The notes under the pieces: generated by a model | Seen by the model: only the letters and a program-made list of their open reading frames with translations | What the model was told of the DNA's origin: nothing | Database searches by the model: none | Shown: one piece after another, positions 52,921-61,362 of the stretch | Layout of the letters: every line of letters begins with the position of its first letter | Numbering within the stretch: the first letter of the stretch is position 1 | Translations under genes and position numbers: made by a program | NCBI GenBank assembly: GCA_903884945.1 | Contig: CAISGR010000310.1 | Span: 1 to 64,000 of the forward strand | Source of the DNA: an uncultured bacterium | GTDB taxonomy: Bacteria; Pseudomonadota; Alphaproteobacteria; Sphingomonadales; Sphingomonadaceae | Length of the DNA: 64,000 nt | Direction: 5' to 3'

Positions 52921-54201
52921 TCAGTGCAGCGTCGGTGCGGCCGCGCCCCCATCCTCGCCCGACAGCCGCGAGCGCGGGCCGAGCGCTGCGAACAGCACGA
53001 TCCCGACATAGGCGATCGCCGGCAGGATGAAGGCCATGCCGATGCTCGCCCGGTCGGCGATCTGCCCGGAGAGCCAGGGCAGCACCGCGCCGCCGACGAT
53101 CGCCATGCAGAGCAGGCCCGAGACGGCGGCGGACGACGCCTTGGAGCGCTCCATGGTGATGCTGAAGATCGTCGGGAACATGATCGAGTTGAAGAAGCCG
53201 ACGCCGAGCGCGGCATAGGCGGCGGCCGGGCCGTGCAGCAGGAAGGCGGCGGCGCTCAGGCATGCCGCGGCGATCGCGGCGGCGGTGAGCAGATAGCTCG
53301 CCCGCACCCAGGGCAGCAGCGCGCTGCCGATGAAGCGGCCGATCATCGCCCCGAACCAATAGACCCAGGCAAGGTAGAGCCCCGCGGTCTGCAGCGGCAG
53401 GCCGAGCACCTCGGCATGGTTGAGGAAGTTGATCATGATCGAGGCGATCGTCACCTCGGCGCCGACATAGAGGAAGATCGCGACCGCGCCGGATACCGCC
53501 CAGCCCGAGCTCAGCGCGGCAAGGCCCGATGCGCCCTCGATCGTGATATCGGCGGCCGAGGCGTTGATCCGCTTGCGGAAGGTGAAGATCAGCACGGCGA
53601 GCGCCAGCACGGCGACCGCGATCAGCACAAAGGCATGGTCGATCGCGCCCAGCGCCGTCGCGCGCGACACGTCGGGCAGGATATGCCCGCCCGCGCCGAA
53701 CACGTCGTTGCGCAGCATCAGCTTCGAGCCGATCTGCACGCCGAGCACCACGCCGAGCGAGTTGAACGCCTGGGCGAAGGTCAGCCGGAAATGGCTGCGC
53801 TCGGGCGAGCCGAGCGAGGCGGCGAGCGGGTTCGCGGCGACCTGCAGGATGGTGATCCCGCTCGCCATCACGAACAGCGCGACCAGCACCATCTCATAGG
53901 CCTGCACGCGCGAGGCGAGCAGCATCAGCCCGCACGCGCCGACCATCACCAGCAGCGCCGTGATGATCGTGCGGCTGTGCCCGAGCCGCGCGAGCAGCGC
54001 GGCGGCGGGCAGCGAGATGACGAAATAGGCGAGGAAGAAGGCGAACTGGGTCAGCATCCCCTCCGCCACGTTCAGCGTGTAGATGCCGCGCATCGCCGCG
54101 ATCAGCGGATCGGTGTTGGAGGTGATGAACCCCCAGGCGAAGAACAGGCAGGTCACCACTGCGAAGGCCGCGGCGGCGCCGCTCTTTGTCTGGCCGTTCA
54201 T
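52921..54201 (-). CDS. Sugar MFS transporter (FucP/GluP family)
   Basis: A 426-residue transporter with about twelve membrane segments, of the fucose/glucose-galactose proton symporter branch. AVVTCLFFAWGFITSNTDPL at the N terminus is the characteristic FFxWGFxTxxxDPL motif of FucP/NagP-like proteins; ILQVAANPLAASLGSPERSH, RLTFAQAFNSLGVVLGVQIG and VGFFNSIMFPTIFSITMERS are further landmarks. It lies 32 nt after the GH3 gene on the same strand and would import the monosaccharide released by the GH3 and GH92 enzymes in the periplasm. It is probably part of the LacI-controlled operon. Confidence 0.92.
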   Translation of the reverse strand: MNGQTKSGAAAAFAVVTCLFFAWGFITSNTDPLIAAMRGIYTLNVAEGMLTQFAFFLAYFVISLPAAALLARLGHSRTIITALLVMVGACGLMLLASRVQAYEMVLVALFVMASGITILQVAANPLAASLGSPERSHFRLTFAQAFNSLGVVLGVQIGSKLMLRNDVFGAGGHILPDVSRATALGAIDHAFVLIAVAVLALAVLIFTFRKRINASAADITIEGASGLAALSSGWAVSGAVAIFLYVGAEVTIASIMINFLNHAEVLGLPLQTAGLYLAWVYWFGAMIGRFIGSALLPWVRASYLLTAAAIAAACLSAAAFLLHGPAAAYAALGVGFFNSIMFPTIFSITMERSKASSAAVSGLLCMAIVGGAVLPWLSGQIADRASIGMAFILPAIAYVGIVLFAALGPRSRLSGEDGGAAAPTLH

Positions 54202-54233
54202 TCAGTCCATCCCTTTTTCGAAAGCGGTCACGA

Positions 54234-56756
54234 TCATTTCGGGCATGCGGCCGCGCCGCCGGCGCTGGCATAATGCACGTCGGAGAGCGACAGGCGCAGC
54301 GCCCCCATACTGGCCAGCACGAACGGCGCGGTCACCCGCTTCGGGTCGAGCCCGGTCGCGGCGAAGCAGTTGAGCGGCAGCGTCAGCCTGGTCCATTGCC
54401 CGGGGGGCGCCGCGCGCAGCACCGCGCCGAGCGGCACGCTCCCCCGGCAGCCCTCGCCGCACTGCATCGCCAGCGTCACGGCGCCGGCGGGCGCCGCATC
54501 CACGCGGTAGTCGACGATCAGGCTGTACTGCGCATTGGTCTCGCGCCCCATGTCGATCGGCTTGTCGGCGACGATCCGCATCGTCCCGCCCGCCGGCCCC
54601 CAGCTGACGGCGCGCGCATCCTCCTGCGCGCGGCGGTCGATCCCGGCGATGCGCAGCTGCCCGCCCCCGGTCGCGCCGGCATTGCCGCTTACCGGCTCGC
54701 CGACGCCGCCGGGCTCGGCCAGGTCGAAACGCCAGCCCGCGGGCAGCGTGCCGCGCGCGAACACCATGCCGTCCTCGCGCGTCGCGGTAACGGGATGCTC
54801 CTCGGACAGCGGGGCGAGATCGCCCTTGTCGGCATAGGTCAGCCCATAGCCGAAGGCGAAGAGCGGGTCGTACTGGGCGTCGCCGATGTTCAGCGGGCTC
54901 TGGTCGATCCGCTTCGGCCAGGAATAGGCGAGCTTGCCGCGGAAATCATGGCGCGGCTTGCCGGCCTTGTCCGCCAGCAGCACGTCGGCGATCCCGCCGC
55001 CCTCGCCGCCGGGCAGGAACGCGGCGACGAACGCATCGGCCGCGTTTATCTCCGGATTCACCCAGAGCGGCCGGCCCGACAGGAACACCGCGACCACCGG
55101 GATGCCCTGCGCCCTGAACTTCTTCAGCAGGTCGAGGTCGCGGCTGTCGCCCGGCTTGTATTCGAGCGTCGGCCGGTCGCCGGCGAACTCGGCATAGGGA
55201 TCCTCGCCGAACACCAGGATCGCCGCGTCGGGCTTCGCCGTGAAGCTCCCGTCGACGCTCAGCGTCGCGCTGCCCCCGGCTGCCCGGGTCGCCTCGGCGA
55301 TGCCGGCATAGATGGATTGCGCATGCGGGAAATCGGCGTTGGTGGTCCCGGTGCCCTGCCAGCTGATCGTCCAGCCGCCCGACTGTTTCGGGATATTGTC
55401 CGCCCCGTCACCCGCGACGAGCAGGTTGAGCCGGGGCGACAGCGGCAGCACATGCCCCTGGTTCTTGAGCAGCACCAGCGACTCGCGCACTGCCTGGCGC
55501 GCGACCGCACGGTGCTCGGGCGATCCGAGCAGGTCGAACCGGCCGGCGAAGGGCCGGCTCGAGGGCTTGCCCTTTTCGAACATGCCGGCGCGCAGCTTCA
55601 CCCGCAGGATGCGGCGGACCGCCTCGTCGAGCCGCGCCTTCGCGATCTCGCCCGAGCGGACCTGGGCGAGCGTGCTGGCGTAGAAGCCTTTCCAGCTGTC
55701 CGGCGCCATCACCATGTCCATGCCGGCATTGATCGCCGCGGCGCAGGAGGTGTTGGAGCAGCCCGGCACCTGGCCATGCGCGTTCCAGTCGCCGACGGTG
55801 AGCCCGTCGAACCCCATCTGGTCGCGCAGCGCGCCGGTCAGCAGGTCGCGGTCGGCGCTCAGCTTCTGCCCGCGCACGCTGGAGAAGCTCGCCATCACCG
55901 CCTGCACCCCGGCGGCGATCGCGGGCGGATAGCCCGCCCCATGGATGTCGCGGATCTGTTCGGGGCTGCCCGGATTGTCGCCCTGGTCGACGCCGTTCGC
56001 CGTGCCGCCGTCGCCCACGAAATGCTTGGCGGTGGCGATCACCTTGCCGTCGCGCAGGAACTCCCGCGTGCCCGGCCTGCCCTGCAGTCCCTCGACCATC
56101 GCGCCGGCATAGGCACGCACCACCGCGGGATCCTCCGAAAAGCCCTCATAGCTGCGGCCCCAGCGATCGTCGCGGACGACCGCCAGGGTCGGCGAGAAAT
56201 CCCAGTCGATCCCCGTCACCGCCATCTCCTTCGCGGTGACGGCGCCGATCTTCCGGATCAGGTCCGGGTCGCGCATCGCGCCGAGCCCGACATTCTGCGG
56301 GAAGATCGTCGCGCCGATGATGTTGGCATGGCCGTGGACGGCGTCGATGCCCCAGATCGGCGGGATCACCGGGCGGCCGTCGTCGCGCTTCGTCACCGCG
56401 TCCCAGGCGGCATCGGCATAGGCGAGCCAGGCGGCGGCGGGCGCCCGGTCGTCGCCGTTCGGCCCGGAATTGCCGCCCGTCAGGATCGATCCGAACCGGT
56501 ATTGGCGAATTTCATCGAGCGAGACGCTGCCGATATCGGGCTGGACGATCTGCGCCACCTTGTCCTCGTCGGACATCCGCGCGAGCAGGGCGTCGATCCG
56601 CGCCTCGATCGCCGGATCCGGCTTCAGCGGCGATCCGACATGCGGCCAGGGCGCGGGCGCCGGCGGCGTGGTCCGGGCGGCGGATGCGGTGGCGGCGGCG
56701 ATGGTCAGCAGGCTCGCGGCGCGCAGCGCAAGCCCCAGGGTGCGTGCCTCGAACAT
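54234..56756 (-). CDS. Glycoside hydrolase family 3 beta-glucosidase (ExoP-like), exported
   Basis: An 840-residue enzyme. The ATG at 56756 starts an N-terminal signal (LGLALRAASLLTIAAATASA); an earlier ATG at 56795 is possible. The GH3 barrel contains GSILTGGNSGPNGDDRAPAA, WGIDAVHGHANIIGATIFPQ, the KH motif VIATAKHFVGDGGT and the nucleophile region FDGLTVGDWNAHGQ with Asp323. The second domain has ESLVLLKNQGHVLPL. A C-terminal ExoP-type galactose-binding domain (about 680-840) ends in Cys-containing loops. This is the exo-beta-1,3/1,4-glucanase or cellodextrinase-like subgroup. It is read with the sugar transporter under a LacI-like operator at 56828-56841. Confidence 0.93.
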   Translation of the reverse strand: MFEARTLGLALRAASLLTIAAATASAARTTPPAPAPWPHVGSPLKPDPAIEARIDALLARMSDEDKVAQIVQPDIGSVSLDEIRQYRFGSILTGGNSGPNGDDRAPAAAWLAYADAAWDAVTKRDDGRPVIPPIWGIDAVHGHANIIGATIFPQNVGLGAMRDPDLIRKIGAVTAKEMAVTGIDWDFSPTLAVVRDDRWGRSYEGFSEDPAVVRAYAGAMVEGLQGRPGTREFLRDGKVIATAKHFVGDGGTANGVDQGDNPGSPEQIRDIHGAGYPPAIAAGVQAVMASFSSVRGQKLSADRDLLTGALRDQMGFDGLTVGDWNAHGQVPGCSNTSCAAAINAGMDMVMAPDSWKGFYASTLAQVRSGEIAKARLDEAVRRILRVKLRAGMFEKGKPSSRPFAGRFDLLGSPEHRAVARQAVRESLVLLKNQGHVLPLSPRLNLLVAGDGADNIPKQSGGWTISWQGTGTTNADFPHAQSIYAGIAEATRAAGGSATLSVDGSFTAKPDAAILVFGEDPYAEFAGDRPTLEYKPGDSRDLDLLKKFRAQGIPVVAVFLSGRPLWVNPEINAADAFVAAFLPGGEGGGIADVLLADKAGKPRHDFRGKLAYSWPKRIDQSPLNIGDAQYDPLFAFGYGLTYADKGDLAPLSEEHPVTATREDGMVFARGTLPAGWRFDLAEPGGVGEPVSGNAGATGGGQLRIAGIDRRAQEDARAVSWGPAGGTMRIVADKPIDMGRETNAQYSLIVDYRVDAAPAGAVTLAMQCGEGCRGSVPLGAVLRAAPPGQWTRLTLPLNCFAATGLDPKRVTAPFVLASMGALRLSLSDVHYASAGGAAACPK

Positions 56757-56827
56757 CCTCAACTCTCCCGCCCGGTCGGTCTCACGCCCGATCATTCGGG
56801 TCCCGAAAGGCCCTTAGATCATAAAAT

Positions 56828-56841
56828 GACCTACGTTATCA
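56828..56841. promoter_or_regulatory. LacI-type operator candidate in front of the GH3 operon
   Basis: GACCTACGTTATCA has a perfect right half (ACGTTATCA) of the palindrome TGATAACGTTATCA typical of LacI-type regulators, with a degenerate left half. It lies 72 nt upstream of the GH3 start, within an AT-rich segment (56815-56850) that should hold the promoter. Confidence 0.5.
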
Positions 56842-56876
56842 ATTTTTATCCGCGGGCCCTTTTCGGGCAGGCGAGC

Positions 56877-57899
56877 CTAGGCGGCGGGGGCGGGGCCGGT
56901 CGACTGGCGGGTCACCAGCGTGACGGGATGCTGGATCACGCCCTCGTGCGGCTTCTTCTCGAGCATGGCGACGAGCAGCGCGGTCGCGTCGCGCGCCATG
57001 TCGAACACCGGCTGGTGGATCGTGGTCAGGCGCGGCCACACGATCCGCGCGATCGCGCTGTCGTCGAAGCCGGCGATCGAAAGCTGGGCGGGCACCTCGA
57101 TGCCCATGTCGTGCGCGGCCATGATCGCGCCGGCGGCCATGTCGTCATTCTGCGCGAAGATCGCCGTCGGCCGGTCGGCGCGCGCAAGCAGCCGCTTCGC
57201 TGCTTCCAGGCCCGAATCGAAGGTGAACATGCCTTGCTCGATATCGTCGAGCCGCATCGGCACGCCCGCCGCGGCCAGCGCGCTCGAATAGCCGAGCAGC
57301 CGCGCCTCGCTCGACGGGTGGGTCGGGTCGCCCTTGATCATCGCGATCCGGCGATGGCCGAGCGAGAGGAGATATTCGGTCATCATCCGCGCCGCGCCGA
57401 CATCGTCGGTGATGGTGTGCGGACCGAGTTCCGGCGCGCGCGTCGGCGCGATCCGGACGAAGGGGAAATGCGCCGCGGTCAGCTTTTCGAGGATCACCGG
57501 ATGGTCGGAGGCCGGCGGGGTCAGCACCACGCCGTCGAGCGCGGCCGAACGAACCAGCGACAGGATGTTGTCCGCGATGGCGGAGACCTGCTCGACCGGC
57601 AGCACGACGAGCCGGTATTTCTCGCCGTGCAGCCGCTTGAGCGCGCCCTGCTGCAGCTCGACCACATAATTGGGGCTCGGATTCTCGTAGAACAGGCCCA
57701 GCAGGTAGGAGCGCCGCCCGACCAGCCCCTGCGCCACGACATTGGGATGATAATGCAGCGCGGTCGCGACCTTCATCACCTTGTCGCGCGTCTTCTGGGT
57801 GACGTTCGGCGCATCGTTGAAGACGCGCGAAACCGTCTTGATCGAGACGTCCGCCTCGCGAGCCACATCGATAATGGTTGCGCGCCGCCCCAATTCCAT
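56877..57899 (-). CDS. LacI family transcriptional regulator
   Basis: A 340-residue repressor. The only upstream in-frame ATG is at 57899; a GTG at 57920 would add seven residues. The N-terminal helix-turn-helix reads TIIDVAREADVSIKTVSRVF followed by NDAPNVTQKTRDKVM, with the hinge YHPNVVAQGLVGRRS. The periplasmic-binding-like domain has LVRSAALDGVVLTPP, YLLSLGHRRIAMIKGDP, FAQNDDMAAGAIMAAHDMGI and QLSIAGFDDSAIARIVWPRL then TTIHQP, all family-typical. It sits between the GH3/transporter operon and the GH92 gene and has candidate operators on both sides, so it probably represses both until a sugar from the target glycan is bound. Confidence 0.95.
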   Translation of the reverse strand: MELGRRATIIDVAREADVSIKTVSRVFNDAPNVTQKTRDKVMKVATALHYHPNVVAQGLVGRRSYLLGLFYENPSPNYVVELQQGALKRLHGEKYRLVVLPVEQVSAIADNILSLVRSAALDGVVLTPPASDHPVILEKLTAAHFPFVRIAPTRAPELGPHTITDDVGAARMMTEYLLSLGHRRIAMIKGDPTHPSSEARLLGYSSALAAAGVPMRLDDIEQGMFTFDSGLEAAKRLLARADRPTAIFAQNDDMAAGAIMAAHDMGIEVPAQLSIAGFDDSAIARIVWPRLTTIHQPVFDMARDATALLVAMLEKKPHEGVIQHPVTLVTRQSTGPAPAA

Positions 57900-58006
57900 G
57901 GGCCGCTCGCTAGCATGCACGATGCCGCTTTGGTAGCCCAGCCCACCGGTACGGTTGCGAAAGAAGGCGCTGGCCGCCTACCGACTCACGCTGTTCCGCA
58001 TTTTTT

Positions 58007-58020
58007 TGACAACGTTAGGC
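58007..58020. promoter_or_regulatory. LacI-type operator candidate in front of the GH92 gene
   Basis: TGACAACGTTAGGC matches TGATAACGTTATCA at ten of fourteen positions, with the left half almost intact. It lies 67 nt before the GH92 start and about 110 nt before the divergent lacI-type gene, directly after a T7 run. A complementary half-match is found at 56828-56841. Confidence 0.5.
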
Positions 58021-58087
58021 GTGGCGCCGGGTGCTGCGTGGCTCGATCCCCGCTTCACCGATTCGGCATCCTGTGGTGTAAGACGGC

Positions 58088-60451
58088 ATGAGCAGCCTCC
58101 GGACCATCGCCGCCCTGTGCCTCGGCACCGCGGGCACCCTTGCCGCCGCCCGGTCGGTCCCGCCGGCCGCCGCGCCGGCCATCGCGCCCATCGCCGCGGT
58201 CGATCCCCTGATCGGCACGGGCGGGGAGGGGCATACCTTCCCCGGTGCGACCGCGCCCTTCGGCATGGTCCAGCTGAGCCCGGATACGGAGATCAGGCCG
58301 TTCCGGCAGAGCTACAAATGGGCGGCCGGCTATCGCCACGAGGATTCCTCGATCCTCGGCTTCTCGCACACGCATTTCTCGGGCGCGGGCCATTCCGATC
58401 TCGGCGATTTCCTCGTGATGCCGGCCGTGGGCGACACCGTGTCGCTCGATCCGGGCGATTCGGCAAAGCCCGGCACCGGCTATCGCTCGCGCTTCTCGCA
58501 CGACAGCGAAGTGGCGACGCCCGGCTATTATGCGGTCACGCTGGCCGATCCGCAGGTCCGCGCCGAGCTTACCGCCGGCATCCGGGTCGGTGTCCACCGC
58601 TACGGCTTCCCGGCCGGCAAGCCGGCGCATCTCGTCCTCGATCTCGCCTCGAGCATCTATAATTATCCCGGCAAGATCCTCTGGTCGTCGATCCGTCTCC
58701 GTGCCGACGGCACCATCACCGGCGCGCGCGAGACGCGCGGCTGGGCCCCGGCGCGCAAGCTCTATTTCGCGATGCGCGCCTCGGCGCCGCTCACCGGCCA
58801 TGCCTTTGTCGACCGCGAGGCGGACGTGCCGTACAAGGGCTTCCAGGGCCCCGGCCGCGGCCAGCCGGACGTCGCGCAGCTGCAGGGCCGCGATCTCGTC
58901 GCGCGGCTCGATTTCGGCGTGCTCGCCGCGCCGCTCGAGCTGAAGGTCGCGCTGTCGAGCGTGGACGAGGATGCGGCGATCGCCAATCTCGCCAGCGAGC
59001 CCGGCGATTTCGACGCGATCCGCGCCACCACCCGCGCCGCCTGGGAAAGGGCGCTCGGTGCGGTCGAGATCGAGGCCGCCCCGGCGATGCGCCGGACGGT
59101 CTATACCGCGCTCTACCATGCGCTGCTCGCGCCGAGCGTGTTCGGCGATGCCGATGGCCGCTATCGCGGGCCGGACGATCAGGTCCATCGGGCGCAAGGC
59201 TTCACCTTCCACTCGACCTTTTCGCTCTGGGATACGTTCCGCGCCGAGCATCCGCTGCTGACGCTGATCCAGCCCGCGCGGCGCAATGCCGATTTCGTGA
59301 ACTCGCTGATCGAATCGGAGCGGCACAGCCCGTTCGGCATCCTGCCGGTGTGGCAGTTCAACGGCCGCGAGACCTGGACGATGATCGGCTATCACGCCGT
59401 GCCCGTCATCGCGGATGCCTATCTCAAGGGCATCCGGGGCTTCGATGCGAACGCAGCGCTCGACGCGATGGTCGCGAGTGCCGACTATGCGCCCTATGGC
59501 GGGCTCGGCGACTATATGAAGCTCGGCTTCGTGCCGATCGACCGCGAGCCCGAGGCTGCCTCCAAGACGGTCGAATATGCCTATGACGACTGGACCATCG
59601 CGCGGATGGCGCGCGCGATGGGCCGCACGGACATCGCCGGCCGCTTCGAGAAGCGCGCGCTCAACTGGCGCAACAGCTTCGACGCGAAAACCGGGTTCCT
59701 GCGCGCGCGCAAGGCGGACGGCAGCTATCGCGAGCCCTTCGATCCCACCGCGATCAACTATGGCAGCGACTATACCGAGGGTAATGCCTGGCAATATTCC
59801 TGGTTCGCGCCGCAGGACGAGGGCGGCCTGATCCGCACGCTGGGCGGTGACGCGGCAACGGTGAGGAAACTCGATGCGATGTTCGACTTCGACAATTCGA
59901 AGGTCGATTACAGCCATGCCGAGGATATTGCCGGCCTGATCGGCCAATATATCCATGGCAACGAGCCGAGCCATCACGTCGCCTATCTCTACAGCTATGC
60001 CGGCGCCCCGTGGCGGACGCAGGAGCGGCTGAAGCAGATCGTCGACAGCCAGTACAAGCCGACGCCGGACGGGCTGGCGGGCAATGACGATCTCGGCCAG
60101 ATGTCCGCCTGGCTGGTCTTCACGTCGCTCGGCTTCTATCCGGTCGCGCCCGGTTCGGGCGAATATGTGATCGGCCGGCCATTCGTCGATCGTGCGGTGC
60201 TGAACCTGCCCAATGGCAGGCGCTTCACCGTGCGCGCCGAGGGCCTGTCGGACGCCAACCGCTATGTCGGCCAGGTCTTCCTCAACGGCCGGCCGCTCGC
60301 ACGCGGGTTCATCCGTCACACCGAGATCGCGGCCGGCGGTGAGCTGCGCTTCGTGATGCAGGCGACCCCCAATGCCGCCTGGGCGGCGGCGGAGAAGGAC
60401 CGGCCCTATTCCATGACGGGCTATTCGGCGGGGAAGCAGGCGGGGAAATAG
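58088..60451 (+). CDS. Glycoside hydrolase family 92 alpha-mannosidase, exported
   Basis: A 787-residue enzyme with a signal peptide (TIAALCLGTAGTLAAARSVP). GH92 landmarks are VDPLIGTGGEGHTFPGATAP at the mature N terminus, SSILGFSHTHFSGAGHSDLG, FTFHSTFSLWDTFRAEHPLL, LPVWQFNGRETWTMIGYHAV, VEYAYDDWTIARMARAMGR, EGNAWQYSWFAPQDEGGLI and NEPSHHVAYLYSYAGAPWRT followed by GNDDLGQMSAWLVFTSLG. These calcium-dependent exo-enzymes remove alpha-mannose, mostly alpha-1,2-linked, from glycans. Acting in the periplasm or at the surface, it would work with the GH3 enzyme and the sugar transporter. It is divergent from lacI with an operator candidate upstream. Confidence 0.95.
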   Translation: MSSLRTIAALCLGTAGTLAAARSVPPAAAPAIAPIAAVDPLIGTGGEGHTFPGATAPFGMVQLSPDTEIRPFRQSYKWAAGYRHEDSSILGFSHTHFSGAGHSDLGDFLVMPAVGDTVSLDPGDSAKPGTGYRSRFSHDSEVATPGYYAVTLADPQVRAELTAGIRVGVHRYGFPAGKPAHLVLDLASSIYNYPGKILWSSIRLRADGTITGARETRGWAPARKLYFAMRASAPLTGHAFVDREADVPYKGFQGPGRGQPDVAQLQGRDLVARLDFGVLAAPLELKVALSSVDEDAAIANLASEPGDFDAIRATTRAAWERALGAVEIEAAPAMRRTVYTALYHALLAPSVFGDADGRYRGPDDQVHRAQGFTFHSTFSLWDTFRAEHPLLTLIQPARRNADFVNSLIESERHSPFGILPVWQFNGRETWTMIGYHAVPVIADAYLKGIRGFDANAALDAMVASADYAPYGGLGDYMKLGFVPIDREPEAASKTVEYAYDDWTIARMARAMGRTDIAGRFEKRALNWRNSFDAKTGFLRARKADGSYREPFDPTAINYGSDYTEGNAWQYSWFAPQDEGGLIRTLGGDAATVRKLDAMFDFDNSKVDYSHAEDIAGLIGQYIHGNEPSHHVAYLYSYAGAPWRTQERLKQIVDSQYKPTPDGLAGNDDLGQMSAWLVFTSLGFYPVAPGSGEYVIGRPFVDRAVLNLPNGRRFTVRAEGLSDANRYVGQVFLNGRPLARGFIRHTEIAAGGELRFVMQATPNAAWAAAEKDRPYSMTGYSAGKQAGK

Positions 60452-60456
60452 CCGGA

Positions 60457-60502
60457 AAAAAAGGGGCGCGCCGCCGGCGATGCGGCGGCTGACGCGGCGC
60501 GC
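60457..60502 (-). terminator. Long GC hairpin followed by a T run on the minus strand
   Basis: GCGCGCCGC at 60466-60474 pairs with GCGGCGCGC at 60494-60502, with an inner CCGCC/GGCGG pairing. Reading leftward the hairpin is followed by CCCTTTTTTT (60457-60465). It would stop leftward transcription coming from the nat/ABC region before it enters the GH92 gene as antisense; rightward it lacks a T run. Confidence 0.4.
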
Positions 60503-60525
60503 GGGCGTCGCTATAGGCCGGCGCC

Positions 60526-61356
60526 ATGTTCGATCTCGACGCCTATCTCGCCCGCCTCGCCCTCAGCGAACGGCCCGCCGCCGATGCCGAGGGCCTGGCT
60601 GCCCTGCAACGCGCGCACCGGCTCGCCATTCCGTTCGAGAATCTCGATATCGCGCTCGGGCGCGGGATCCGGATCGACAGCGATTCGGTGTTCGACAAGC
60701 TCGTGACCGGGCATCGCGGCGGCTATTGCTTCGAGCATAACCGCCTGTTCCTCGATGCCCTGGCGGCGCTCGGCTTCGCGGCCCGCCCGCTGCTCGCCCG
60801 CGTCTGGCTCGGCGCGACGGCGGTGCCGCCGTTGACCCACACGTTCAGCCTGGTGACGATCGACGGCACGGAGTGGGTCGCCGATGCCGGCTTCGGTGGC
60901 AGCTACGGCCCGATCATGCCGCTGATCGACGGCGAGGAAGCGGTGTCGAGCGACGGCGCACGATTCCGCATCGCGCGCGACGAGACGCATGGCTGGATGC
61001 TCTCGCGTGACGGCCATCCCGGCACGACGGACGGGCGTGGCACCGGGGAGGGCTTCCAGCCGCAATACAGCTTCACGCTGGCGCCGGTCTGGGACGCCGA
61101 CCTGGCGGTGAGCAACCTCTGGACCTCGACTGCGCCGGCCAGCCGCTTCACTCAGCTGCGCATCGTCAGCATCGTGCTGCCGCGCGGGCTGGCGAGCCTG
61201 ACCGACCGCATCTATCGCCGCCGCGCCGGCGACGAGGAGGCAAGCGCCGAGATCAGCGATCCGCGGGTCTATCGCATGCGCCTCAGCCTGATGTTCGGCC
61301 TGCACTTCTCGGCCGAGGACGTGGCCGGGCTTGGGCTCTTCCCCGCCGCGGCATAG
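60526..61356 (+). CDS. nat: Arylamine N-acetyltransferase
   Basis: A 276-residue acetyl-CoA dependent N-acetyltransferase. The catalytic triad is visible: Cys68 in GHRGGYCFEHNRLF, His105 in PPLTHTFSLVTI and Asp120 in EWVADAGFGGSYGPIMPL. IPFENLDIALGRGI is the other conserved block. It acetylates arylamines, hydrazines or a natural acyl acceptor through a cysteine-bound acetyl intermediate in the cytoplasm. The start at 60526 is the first ATG after the GC-rich hairpin region. Neighbouring genes give no hint of the physiological substrate; related enzymes work in antibiotic or sterol metabolism in other bacteria. Confidence 0.95.
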   Translation: MFDLDAYLARLALSERPAADAEGLAALQRAHRLAIPFENLDIALGRGIRIDSDSVFDKLVTGHRGGYCFEHNRLFLDALAALGFAARPLLARVWLGATAVPPLTHTFSLVTIDGTEWVADAGFGGSYGPIMPLIDGEEAVSSDGARFRIARDETHGWMLSRDGHPGTTDGRGTGEGFQPQYSFTLAPVWDADLAVSNLWTSTAPASRFTQLRIVSIVLPRGLASLTDRIYRRRAGDEEASAEISDPRVYRMRLSLMFGLHFSAEDVAGLGLFPAAA

Positions 61357-61362
61357 CCGCGC

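Noticed and set aside
54186-58091. Plus-strand open frame of 1301 codons over the GH3 and LacI genes
   Set aside because: It is antisense to two well-supported genes and the translation is low-complexity Arg/Ala/Gly/His sequence; nothing supports expression.
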